From assembly GCA_030602145.1 (NCBI GenBank), contig JAUWAH010000160.1, forward strand, positions 1 through 6,009: a stretch of 6,009 nucleotides of DNA. Reading direction: 5' to 3'. A program made the translations under genes and the position numbers. This document shows positions 1 through 5,974 of the stretch, piece by piece. Positions within the stretch are counted from its first letter, which is position 1. The number at the start of each line of letters is the position of its first letter. Source of the DNA: Desulfobulbus sp. GTDB lineage: Bacteria; Desulfobacterota; Desulfobulbia; Desulfobulbales; Desulfobulbaceae. The notes below the pieces were generated by a model. The model saw nothing but the letters and a program-made list of their open reading frames with translations. It ran no database searches and was not told the DNA's origin.

Positions 1-27
1 GCCCGGCGGCCGAAAGACGGGCTAATT
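1..27 (+). other. short leader ahead of the plus-strand gene, no clear signal
   Basis: These 27 bases precede the ATG at 28. A small GC-rich dyad is visible (GCCCG at 1-5 against CGGGC at 18-22), but no T run follows it and no good Shine-Dalgarno sequence is present. The reading frame of the following gene is open through the window edge with no stop. The sequence therefore does not rule out a longer protein or a start further upstream. Confidence 0.4.
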
Positions 28-1221
28 ATGGATCTGATCAAACTGCGCATCATCGGCCACCCGGTGCTGGACGACTCACCCTGGCTGGAGGTGGGGCCGG
101 GGTTGAATATGCTGCGGACGACCCATCCCGGGAGGGCGGCTGCCCTTCTGGGAATGCTCCAGACCATCAACCCCCCGTATCGGTGCGACGAGGTTGATCC
201 GTACCAGGGGTTGCCAAGCTTCATCACCGGACATCCCCATCGCCGGAGGATCATTGCTGCCAAAAAAACAGCGGCAATAGCGATCTTTGCCGCCTCGGCC
301 CGGATGATCGAGACCCTGGCCGGTGTGGACCCGCTTTTGTACGAAACCAACTGGATCGAGGTGGGCCGCCGCCGGGATTACAGCCGGTGGATGAATTTTG
401 TCGAATTGTCGGGGACGGCCCGGTGGAGCGAGGTCGCCCCCCTGATCGAACCCTTCTTGGCGATCATGGACGGCGAAGAAGGGGAAGCGGCGAGCGACCT
501 CCGTGCCGCATTGGGCAATTGGCGACCCGGCGACCGAATCAAGGGAGAGGCAGCCGATCGGCTGACGGCGCAAATACGCACACTGCGGTCCCTGCTGCCC
601 GAATCGCAGCGGGCCGGGATCGAGGACTGTCTGCACCTGGTCGACCGGGCACGCCGCTTCCGTCTGGCCAAGGACCTGGTCTTCGCCCGCCTGCCGCTTT
701 TTCTCTCCCTGCTTGACGAGGAACAGTGGCGTCAAGCCCTGGAACCGGAGACCCAGGGGCCGCTCTATGCCGGGCTCATCGACCGCCTTCAGGCCCAGGT
801 ACCCGTCCCCGCCACCCTGAATGAGACCATCCTCCGGGCCAATGCAGTTCTGGCCGCTGAACCGTGGGCGGCATCGATGCGGATGCAGACGGCAGGGGAA
901 ACGGTGCGGCTGCATCGGGTCGGCAACGGGCGGCCGCTGCCCTCGGCTGCATCGGGATCGATCCAGACCGTTGAAATGCTGCTGGCCGGGATGATTGCCT
1001 TGCACAGGGCGATTCTGGGTGATCCGCCCATCCTGTTGATCGATACCACGGCAATCGACCTGTCCCGGCCGGATCGGGTTGCTCTGCTTCGGGTGCTGCG
1101 CAACTGCTCGGCCACGGCCCAATGTTTCCTCGTTGCGGATAAGGAACTTCTCGGACTGTGCACCGATATTTGGGAGGAAGCCTCGCCGGATGGGGGGAGG
1201 CTGCGGGTGGTGGATTGCTGA
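28..1221 (+). CDS. Unknown protein, possible degenerate ABC/SMC-type ATPase head
   Basis: I do not recognise this 397-residue protein as a named family. The N-terminus (residues 4-47) reads like the first strands and helix of an SMC/RecF-type ATPase, with a KLRI strand at 5-8 and VGPGLNML at 22-29. However, where the Walker A loop should be there is RTTHPGR (30-36), with no GxxxxGK[ST]. Near the C-terminus, SGSIQTVEML (309-318) sits where the ABC signature would be. It is followed by a Walker-B-like strand, PILLIDTT (334-341), with Thr in place of the usual catalytic Glu. A last strand, FLVAD (367-371), has no H-loop histidine. The middle (about 120-300) is mostly helical, with no transmembrane segment or signal peptide evident. 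The fold is my inference. High GC at third positions and the alternating hydrophobic pattern support real coding. The start fits a short N-terminal arm, but the frame is open upstream. It converges on the thi operon, so no functional link is implied. Confidence 0.75.
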   Translation: MDLIKLRIIGHPVLDDSPWLEVGPGLNMLRTTHPGRAAALLGMLQTINPPYRCDEVDPYQGLPSFITGHPHRRRIIAAKKTAAIAIFAASARMIETLAGVDPLLYETNWIEVGRRRDYSRWMNFVELSGTARWSEVAPLIEPFLAIMDGEEGEAASDLRAALGNWRPGDRIKGEAADRLTAQIRTLRSLLPESQRAGIEDCLHLVDRARRFRLAKDLVFARLPLFLSLLDEEQWRQALEPETQGPLYAGLIDRLQAQVPVPATLNETILRANAVLAAEPWAASMRMQTAGETVRLHRVGNGRPLPSAASGSIQTVEMLLAGMIALHRAILGDPPILLIDTTAIDLSRPDRVALLRVLRNCSATAQCFLVADKELLGLCTDIWEEASPDGGRLRVVDC

Positions 1222-1256
1222 CAGGTCTGGCAGCGGTCACCCTTGCAGCGCTGTCA
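1219..1256. repeat. Weak inverted repeat at the end of the plus-strand gene
   Basis: TGACAG (1219-1224), which includes the stop codon, is complementary to CTGTCA (1251-1256). Inside it CTG (1227-1229) can pair with CAG (1246-1248). The result is an imperfect stem with a large loop. No T run follows on the plus strand, so if it ends the plus-strand transcript it would be a weak or factor-dependent terminator. It may be chance. Confidence 0.25.
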
Positions 1257-1261
1257 TATGG

Positions 1262-1309
1262 GGTAAAAACAGGCGATGACGTTTATGCGCCATCGCCTGA
1301 AGCTTTACC
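1262..1309 (-). terminator. Intrinsic terminator of the thi operon
   Basis: A perfect 9-bp inverted repeat, CAGGCGATG (1270-1278) against CATCGCCTG (1291-1299), forms a stem with a 12-nt loop. Read on the minus strand, it is followed immediately by five T's (1269-1265). GGTAAA (1262-1267) and TTTACC (1304-1309) extend the dyad outward and give the A-rich upstream and T-rich downstream flanks typical of rho-independent terminators. The stem begins 53 nt past the thiC stop codon, as expected for the end of this operon. On the plus strand the stem is not followed by a clear T run, so it looks directional. Confidence 0.82.
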
Positions 1310-1322
1310 GAAGGAGTTGTCG

Positions 1323-1346
1323 TGGCCGGCCAATCCGGACCGGCCA
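1323..1346. repeat. GC-rich inverted repeat just after thiC
   Basis: TGGCCGG (1323-1329) is complementary to CCGGCCA (1340-1346), with a 10-nt loop. It starts 6 nt beyond the thiC stop codon and lies upstream of the T-tailed terminator in the direction of transcription. No T run follows on either strand. It could be an mRNA 3'-end stem, for example protecting against exonucleases, or simple GC-rich chance. Confidence 0.4.
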
Positions 1347-1352
1347 TGCTGG

Positions 1353-2639
1353 TTATCTGCCTTCCAGGATCTTGCGGCTGCGCTTGACCGCGCAGAGATC
1401 GCCGCACATGGTGCAGACCTCCTGGTCGATGGGCTTGGAGGAGGCGCGGTAGGCCTTGGCCTTCTCCGGGTCCATGGCCAGCGAGAACATCCGTTCCCAG
1501 TCCAGGTCCTTGCGTGCCTGGCTCATGGCGTTGTCCCAGTCGATGGCGCCGGGGATGCCCTTGGCCACATCGGCGGCGTGGGCGGCGATGCGCGAGGCGA
1601 TGATTCCCTCTTTCATGTCGTCGGCATCCGGCAGCCGCAGATGCTCGGCCGGGGTAACGTAGCAGAGGAAATCAGCGCCGGAGGCGGCGGCCAGAGCCCC
1701 GCCGATGGCCGAGGTGATATGGTCGTAGCCGGGGGCCACGTCGGTGACGATCGGTCCGAGCACGTAGAACGGCGCGCCATGGCAGAGTTTCTTCTCCAAC
1801 TGCATATTGGCCACCACCTCGTTGAGCGGCACATGACCCGGTCCCTCGATCATCACCTGGACGTCGGCCTGCCAGCACCGTTTGGTCAACTCGCCCAGGA
1901 TGATCAGTTCCTGGATCTGGGCGGCGTCGGTGGCGTCGCGCAGACTGCCGGGCCGCAGGCCATCGCCCAGGCTCAGGGTGACGTCGTACTGGCGGCAGAG
2001 GTCGAGCAGCCGGTCGAAATGCTCGTAGAAGGGATTCTCAAGGTCATTGGTGGTCATCCAGTCGAGCAGCAGGGAACCGCCCCGGCTGACCACATGGGTG
2101 AGCCGCGGGTTGGTGCGCAGCCGTTCCACCGCCGTCCGGGTCAGGCCGGCGTGGATGGTCATGAAATCGACCCCGTCCTCGGCATGCATCCGCACCACGT
2201 CGAAGAAATCGTCCACCGTGATGGCGGCGACCTCCTTGCCGTAGCGGGCCACGGCGTCGTAGACCGGGACGGTGCCGATCATCACCGGGCAGATCTCCAC
2301 CGTCCGCCGCCGGAAGGTGCGGGTGTCGCCGAAGGTACTCAGATCCATGATGGCGTCCGCCTTCAACTCAATGGAACGCCGGACCTTGTTCAGCTCGGCC
2401 TCGACGTTGCAGCAGTCCTCGGAGACGCCGAGGTTGACGTTGATCTTGGTGGTCAGGCCGGTACCGATCCCCTTGGCCATCAGGTTGACATGGTTGCGGT
2501 TGGCCGGGATGACGATCCGGCCCTCCGCCATCCGGGCGAGGAGATCGGCTTCATGGATCTTTTCGTCGGCCAGTACTTGGCGCATCTGTGGGGTAAGGAT
2601 GCCCTGGCGGGCGGCGGCCATCTGGGTCGGGTAGGTCAT
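1353..2639 (-). CDS. thiC: Phosphomethylpyrimidine synthase ThiC (HMP-P synthase)
   Basis: This cytoplasmic non-canonical radical-SAM enzyme rearranges aminoimidazole ribotide into 4-amino-5-hydroxymethyl-2-methylpyrimidine phosphate, the pyrimidine half of thiamin. The 428-residue protein is the short form; E. coli ThiC is about 630 residues with an extra N-terminal domain. Recognisable blocks are [13 protein letters not shown] (5-17), [11 protein letters not shown] (61-71), [11 protein letters not shown] (262-272), [16 protein letters not shown] (294-309) and YVTPAEHL (327-334). The C-terminal 4Fe-4S cysteines are C409, C412 and C416, spaced CX2CX3C. A Shine-Dalgarno CAGGAG (2654-2649) lies 9 nt before the ATG, and the gene starts 39 nt after thiE. 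It is last in the operon, followed by a terminator. The main alternative is the close paralogue BzaF (5-hydroxybenzimidazole synthase, for the lower ligand of B12). Neighbouring thi genes and the absence of cobalamin genes favour ThiC. Confidence 0.95.
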   Translation of the reverse strand: MTYPTQMAAARQGILTPQMRQVLADEKIHEADLLARMAEGRIVIPANRNHVNLMAKGIGTGLTTKINVNLGVSEDCCNVEAELNKVRRSIELKADAIMDLSTFGDTRTFRRRTVEICPVMIGTVPVYDAVARYGKEVAAITVDDFFDVVRMHAEDGVDFMTIHAGLTRTAVERLRTNPRLTHVVSRGGSLLLDWMTTNDLENPFYEHFDRLLDLCRQYDVTLSLGDGLRPGSLRDATDAAQIQELIILGELTKRCWQADVQVMIEGPGHVPLNEVVANMQLEKKLCHGAPFYVLGPIVTDVAPGYDHITSAIGGALAAASGADFLCYVTPAEHLRLPDADDMKEGIIASRIAAHAADVAKGIPGAIDWDNAMSQARKDLDWERMFSLAMDPEKAKAYRASSKPIDQEVCTMCGDLCAVKRSRKILEGR

Positions 2640-2678
2640 GTCGGGTGGCTCCTGATAGGAAGGTGTTGGGAAAACGGT

Positions 2679-3326
2679 TCAGCGACAGGCCGCTTGCAGC
2701 CGGCGCGCAGTGGCGGCGATATCCTCGGCGCCGACGATCTCGGTGACCAGGCAGATGGTTTTGGCCCCAAGCGCCATCACCTCGCCGATGTTGTGCTCCT
2801 TGATGCCGCCGATGGCAACAAAGGGCAGAGGGCATGTGCGGACCACATGGTCGAGGTAGCCGAGTCCCACCGGCGCACAGACATCCTCTTTGGTCTGGGT
2901 GGTGAAGATCGGTCCGACTCCGATGTAATCGGCTCCCGCCTCGACTGCGGCAGCCGCCTGTTCGGGACCGTGGGTGGAGAGGCCAATCAGCTTGTTCGGG
3001 CCGATCAGCCGTCGCACCTCGGGTACCGGAAAGTCATCCTGGCCGACATGGACGCCGTCGGCATCGACCAAAAGGGCAAGATCCGGGTAGTCGTTGATGA
3101 CGAACAGGACTCCGGCCTCGCGGGTGAGGGCGCGGATGGCCCGGCACTCCTCCAGCATCTGGGCAAAGCTTTTCTGTGGACGTTTCTCACGGTACTGGAT
3201 AATGCGGATGCCGCCTTCGATCATCCGGCGCGCCACCTCGATGTTCGAGCGTCCGACCGAGAATTTCTCGGCGGTGATGCCGTAGATACCGGCGGGAAAG
3301 GCGGGTTTAACGGTTTGTCGGGTCAT
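2679..3326 (-). CDS. thiE: Thiamine-phosphate synthase ThiE
   Basis: This enzyme couples HMP pyrophosphate with the thiazole phosphate to make thiamin monophosphate, the point where the two branches of the pathway meet. It is a single-domain TIM barrel of 215 residues, the normal size. Family motifs appear in order: IIQYREK (42-48, pyrophosphate/substrate lysine region), FVINDYPDLALLVDADGVHVGQDD (75-98), LIGLSTHGPEQA (113-124), GADYIGVGPIFTTQTK (131-146) and FVAIGGI (169-175). The ATG is preceded by a GAGGA Shine-Dalgarno (3338-3334) at 7 nt spacing, and the gene overlaps the end of thiF by 20 nt, which suggests translational coupling. TenI, the thiazole aromatase, is a close homologue. The full set of ThiE motifs and the operon context make ThiE the better call. 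Confidence 0.95.
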   Translation of the reverse strand: MTRQTVKPAFPAGIYGITAEKFSVGRSNIEVARRMIEGGIRIIQYREKRPQKSFAQMLEECRAIRALTREAGVLFVINDYPDLALLVDADGVHVGQDDFPVPEVRRLIGPNKLIGLSTHGPEQAAAAVEAGADYIGVGPIFTTQTKEDVCAPVGLGYLDHVVRTCPLPFVAIGGIKEHNIGEVMALGAKTICLVTEIVGAEDIAATARRLQAACR

Positions 3327-3855
3327 GGTTGGTTCCTCGGTGGTGCAGGATGATGGCGCTCATTCGGTTGGCGACCGTGGCAACCTTGTGCGCGAACAGG
3401 GGTGCGTCGGCGCAGTCGGTGACGAAATCGCCGACAATGAAGCAGGTCGCGAGCCGTCGGGTAGCGATGGTGTCCAGGTCGCTGCCGGCAATGCCGCAGG
3501 CCGAGATCACGATCCGGTCCGAGCCGAAGGTTTCCAGCAGCATCTTTTTGTCGGTCCGACGGTCGAACCCTTCGACGACGAGGTCGCAGTCGGCGAGAAG
3601 GGAACGGCAGTTGCCTGCGTCGATCCGGGCGGCAACGGCCTCGATCCGCAGGCCCGGCCGGATGCGGCCCAGGTTCTCGGTCAGGGCCTCCACCTTGAGT
3701 CGGCCGATCTGATCATGAAAATAGAACTGGCGGTTGAGGTTGGTGGCGTCCACCCGGTCGAAATCGACGATCTTCAACCAATCAACCCCGCTGCGCACCA
3801 GGTTGACCGCCACGTTGGAACCGATGCCGCCCACGCCGGCAATACCGATCTTCAT
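3307..3855 (-). CDS. thiF: ThiS adenylyltransferase ThiF, short anaerobe-type
   Basis: This E1-like (HesA/MoeB/ThiF) enzyme uses ATP to adenylate the C-terminal glycine of ThiS so that sulfur can be loaded. The protein starts straight into the Rossmann nucleotide loop GVGGIGS (7-13). It continues with IVDFDRVDATNLNRQ (29-43, with R42), K54 and the GFDR segment with D99, matching the catalytic residues of the family. At 182 residues it is much shorter than E. coli ThiF (about 250) and has no CXXC pairs, so the structural zinc site is absent. This fits the divergent 'ThiF family 2' clade (TIGR02354) seen in Campylobacter and other organisms. I chose the ATG at 3855 because it overlaps the thiH stop as ATGA and has GGGA (3868-3865) 9 nt upstream. 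An in-frame TTG at 3870 would add only five residues and would remove that Shine-Dalgarno. The 3' end overlaps thiE by 20 nt. Confidence 0.9.
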   Translation of the reverse strand: MKIGIAGVGGIGSNVAVNLVRSGVDWLKIVDFDRVDATNLNRQFYFHDQIGRLKVEALTENLGRIRPGLRIEAVAARIDAGNCRSLLADCDLVVEGFDRRTDKKMLLETFGSDRIVISACGIAGSDLDTIATRRLATCFIVGDFVTDCADAPLFAHKVATVANRMSAIILHHRGTNHDPTNR

Positions 3856-3868
3856 CCGATGTTGTCCC
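3852..3868 (-). promoter_or_regulatory. ATGA stop/start overlap and ribosome site deciding the thiF start
   Basis: The thiH stop TGA (3854-3852) overlaps a thiF ATG (3855-3853) as ATGA. GGGA (3868-3865) lies 9 nt before that ATG inside the last thiH codons. This arrangement is typical of termination-reinitiation coupling and supports the ATG over the upstream TTG as the thiF start. Confidence 0.75.
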
Positions 3869-4961
3869 AATCCTTGTAGACCGGCTGATAGCCGTGGGCG
3901 GCAATGGCCGCGGCCACCTCCTCGACGCTGCGATCATCGGTGATTTCGAACTGCGGGGTCTGCTCCACCCGGATCTCGGTGTAGCCGCCGACCCCGGTAC
4001 TGGAACCGGCGGAGTAGCGGGTCGCGCCCAGCGGTAGGATCCGATCGCGGAAGGCGGCGTTTTCCCGGGTGGAGATGGTCAATCCAGCCCGGGGCAGGAA
4101 GATGCGCAGCGCGGTCATGAACTGGACAAAGGTCTTGTCGTCCACCAGGTAATCGGGTTGAAAGGCCCCCTCGGCCTCGTTGAAACGCGGCAGGGAAACG
4201 GCCACCTCGGTTTCGAGGAAGGTGTTATCCAGGTAGCGGCCATGCAGTCCGGTGAAAAAGATCTCACGACGCGGTTCGGCCAAACCGAGCAGCGGCCCGA
4301 TGTTGACCACTCGCATGCCGCCCAGGGCGGCCCGTTCGGGAGCATTGAGCCGCCAGTGATAGTCCCGTTTGCGGCCGGCAGGATGGACCCGACGGTAAAC
4401 TTCCTGGTTGTAGGTCTCCTGGAACAGGGTCATGCCGTCGACCCCGGCCTCGCAGAGTTGCCGGTACTCGTCCACCGCCAGGGGGTAGACCTCGATGGCC
4501 ACCGAGGCGAAATACCGTTTCAGCAACCGGGCCGCATCCACCAGGTACTCCATAGGCGTCAACTGAGGCGCCTCGCCGGTGAGAAAGAGCACATGCTGCA
4601 TGCCGGTCCGGGCAATGGCCCTGGCCTCGGTCTCGATCTCGTCGAGGGTCAGCTTGCGGCGCAGGATTGGGTTGTTGTGGTTGAAACCGCAGTAGGCGCA
4701 GTGGTTGGTGCAGTGGTTGGAGATGTAGAGCGGGATGAACATCTGGATGGTGCGGCCGAAATACTGCACGGTCAACCGATGGGCCTTGCGGGCCATGGCC
4801 TCCAAGTGGTCCATGGCCCTGGGACTGAGCAGGGCGAGGAAGTCCAAGGGGCCGGGCTTCTCCCTGGTCAGGGCCCGCTCAATGGCCGCATCGGTCACCT
4901 CGGCGAAGAAGCGGTCGAAATCGAACGATTGATACTGCTCGATGGTCGGAAAAACGGACAT
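3852..4961 (-). CDS. thiH: 2-iminoacetate synthase ThiH (radical-SAM tyrosine lyase)
   Basis: ThiH uses S-adenosylmethionine and a 4Fe-4S cluster to cleave tyrosine into p-cresol and dehydroglycine (2-iminoacetate), the glycine-derived piece of the thiazole ring. It is the oxygen-sensitive alternative to ThiO glycine oxidase. The radical-SAM motif CX3CX2C is visible at C84, C88 and C91 in ISNHCTNHCAYCGF. After it come LFLTGEAP (115-122), IEVYPL (156-161), the ETYNQEVYRRVHP block, the NIGPLLGL block and, near the end, SAGSSTGVGGY. The length of 369 residues is close to E. coli ThiH (377). The start has AGGGA (4975-4971) at 9 nt. The gene follows thiG by 24 nt and its stop overlaps the thiF start. 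It works next to ThiG, its physical and metabolic partner. Confidence 0.97.
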   Translation of the reverse strand: MSVFPTIEQYQSFDFDRFFAEVTDAAIERALTREKPGPLDFLALLSPRAMDHLEAMARKAHRLTVQYFGRTIQMFIPLYISNHCTNHCAYCGFNHNNPILRRKLTLDEIETEARAIARTGMQHVLFLTGEAPQLTPMEYLVDAARLLKRYFASVAIEVYPLAVDEYRQLCEAGVDGMTLFQETYNQEVYRRVHPAGRKRDYHWRLNAPERAALGGMRVVNIGPLLGLAEPRREIFFTGLHGRYLDNTFLETEVAVSLPRFNEAEGAFQPDYLVDDKTFVQFMTALRIFLPRAGLTISTRENAAFRDRILPLGATRYSAGSSTGVGGYTEIRVEQTPQFEITDDRSVEEVAAAIAAHGYQPVYKDWDNIG

Positions 4962-4985
4962 GGTCTGTACTCCCTGCCGTGACGG

Positions 4986-5759
4986 CTAGTCGTCGAGAAA
5001 GCCGGTGAGCGGCGAGGAGGCCCGGGCCAGGGCCGATTCTTCCGCCATGTGGGCCAGGTAGGCGGTCCGGCCGGCCTTGACCGCCAGATCAAAGGCCCGT
5101 CCCATGGCCTCCGGATCAGCGGCGGTGGCAATGGCAGTGTTCACCAGCACCGCGTCGGCCCCCATCTCCATGGCGGCGGCGGCATGGGAGGGTCGGCCGA
5201 TGCCGGCATCGACGACGATGGGTACGGTGCAGTTTTCGATCAGCAATTCGATCAGGGGTTTGGTCTCAAGCCCCCGGTTGGTGCCGATGGGTGCGCCCAG
5301 CGGCATCACCGCCGCTGCGCCTGCGTTTTCCAGTCGCTTGGCCAGGGGCAGATCGGGCAGGACATAGGGGAGCACCACAAAACCTTCCTTGGCCAGGATT
5401 TCGGTGGCCCTGAGGGTTTCCCAATTGTCCGGCATCAGGTACTTCATGTCGGTGATCACCTCGATCTTGATGAAATCGCCGCAACCGGCCTCCCGGGCGA
5501 TTCGGGCGACCCGCACCGCCTGCTCGGCGTTCCGTGCCCCCGAGGTGTTGGGCAGCAGCGTCACCTCCTTGGGAATGAATTCGAGAATGTTCTCCTGCTT
5601 GGCCTGGGCGTCGATCCGCCGCAGGGCCACGGTGATCATCTGCGAGCCGCTGGCGGCCAGCATGCCGGGGATCTGGGCATTGGCGGCGAATTTGCCGGTA
5701 CCGGTAAACAACCGGTTGGTGAACCGTATCCCACCCAAGTGCAACGCGTCGTCCTTCAT
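4986..5759 (-). CDS. thiG: Thiazole synthase ThiG
   Basis: This TIM-barrel enzyme builds the thiazole phosphate from 1-deoxyxylulose 5-phosphate, dehydroglycine from ThiH and sulfur from ThiS thiocarboxylate. The 257-residue protein opens with the typical [12 protein letters not shown] (13-24). It carries the Schiff-base lysine K98 in FIKIEV and the phosphate-binding region [13 protein letters not shown] (151-163), then [20 protein letters not shown] (183-202) and LVNTAI (205-210). At 160-162 the sequence is TNR where many ThiG proteins have SG-Q; I recall this form in ThiG proteins of other anaerobes but cannot check it here. The ATG lies 3 nt after the thiS stop, and its Shine-Dalgarno GGAGG lies inside thiS. 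ThiG and ThiS form a complex, so coupled translation of the two makes sense. Confidence 0.97.
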   Translation of the reverse strand: MKDDALHLGGIRFTNRLFTGTGKFAANAQIPGMLAASGSQMITVALRRIDAQAKQENILEFIPKEVTLLPNTSGARNAEQAVRVARIAREAGCGDFIKIEVITDMKYLMPDNWETLRATEILAKEGFVVLPYVLPDLPLAKRLENAGAAAVMPLGAPIGTNRGLETKPLIELLIENCTVPIVVDAGIGRPSHAAAAMEMGADAVLVNTAIATAADPEAMGRAFDLAVKAGRTAYLAHMAEESALARASSPLTGFLDD

Positions 5760-5762
5760 GGT

Positions 5763-5960
5763 TCAGCCTCCGCCGACAAAACTGAGCAGTTCCAGCCGAT
5801 CGCCCGCCTGGAGACGGACCTGCGGCCACTGCTCCTCTTTGATGATCTGCTGGTTCAATTCCACCACCAGCCCCGCAGTTGCCAATCCCTTGCTCGCTGC
5901 CAGTTCGGCGATGGTGCAGGGAACATGGGTTTCCGAAACCCCGTTGACAATGATTTCCAT
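5763..5960 (-). CDS. thiS: Sulfur carrier protein ThiS
   Basis: ThiS is a small beta-grasp (ubiquitin-like) protein whose C-terminal glycine is adenylated by ThiF and converted to a thiocarboxylate that gives its sulfur to ThiG. The 65-residue length is normal. It begins MEIIVNG, as ThiS proteins usually do, and has GDRLELLSFVGGG at the C-terminus, ending in the required Gly-Gly. It is the first gene of the visible operon. The ribosome site is unusual: GGGGG (5974-5970), 9 nt before the ATG, directly follows a nine-T run that ends an apparent terminator. Translation and transcription of the operon may therefore be controlled here. Confidence 0.95.
   Translation of the reverse strand: MEIIVNGVSETHVPCTIAELAASKGLATAGLVVELNQQIIKEEQWPQVRLQAGDRLELLSFVGGG
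5767..5771 (-). promoter_or_regulatory. thiG Shine-Dalgarno embedded in the thiS Gly-Gly codons
   Basis: On the minus strand GGAGG occupies 5771-5767, 7 nt before the thiG ATG (5759). The same bases encode part of the C-terminal glycine tail of ThiS. Ribosomes finishing thiS are thus placed on the thiG start, consistent with coupled synthesis of the ThiS-ThiG pair. Confidence 0.75.
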
Positions 5961-5969
5961 GGTCTCTTT

Positions 5970-5974
5970 CCCCC
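5970..5974 (-). promoter_or_regulatory. Probable thiS ribosome binding site (G-run)
   Basis: The only purine-rich stretch before the thiS ATG on the minus strand is GGGGGAAAGAG (5974-5964). The G-run is 9 nt from the start codon. It abuts the T tract of the upstream terminator-like hairpin, so the ribosome site lies immediately downstream of the likely attenuation point. Confidence 0.5.

Noticed and set aside
76..1122. 348-codon minus-strand frame opposite the unknown plus-strand gene
   Set aside because: The translation is low-complexity, rich in Pro, Gly, Arg and Gln, with no hydrophobic core pattern. The plus-strand frame has GC-biased third positions and alternating hydrophobic segments, so the plus strand is the coding one.
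2640..2678. A separate promoter or riboswitch for thiC
   Set aside because: The 39-nt gap holds a good Shine-Dalgarno but is too short for an aptamer and shows no clear promoter boxes.
1158..3353. Very long plus-strand open frame (731 codons) opposite thiC and thiE
   Set aside because: It lies antisense to two firmly identified genes. Its translation is rich in Gly, Asp, His and Val with no recognisable domain, as expected for a mirror frame of GC-rich coding DNA.
3856..3870. TTG start adding five residues to ThiF
   Set aside because: The ATG at 3855 overlaps the thiH stop as ATGA, has a GGGA site at good spacing, and gives the natural MKIGIAG beginning of a Rossmann fold.
4158..4982. 274-codon plus-strand frame opposite thiH
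   Set aside because: It is antisense to a gene with clear radical-SAM motifs, and its composition is typical of a shadow frame.
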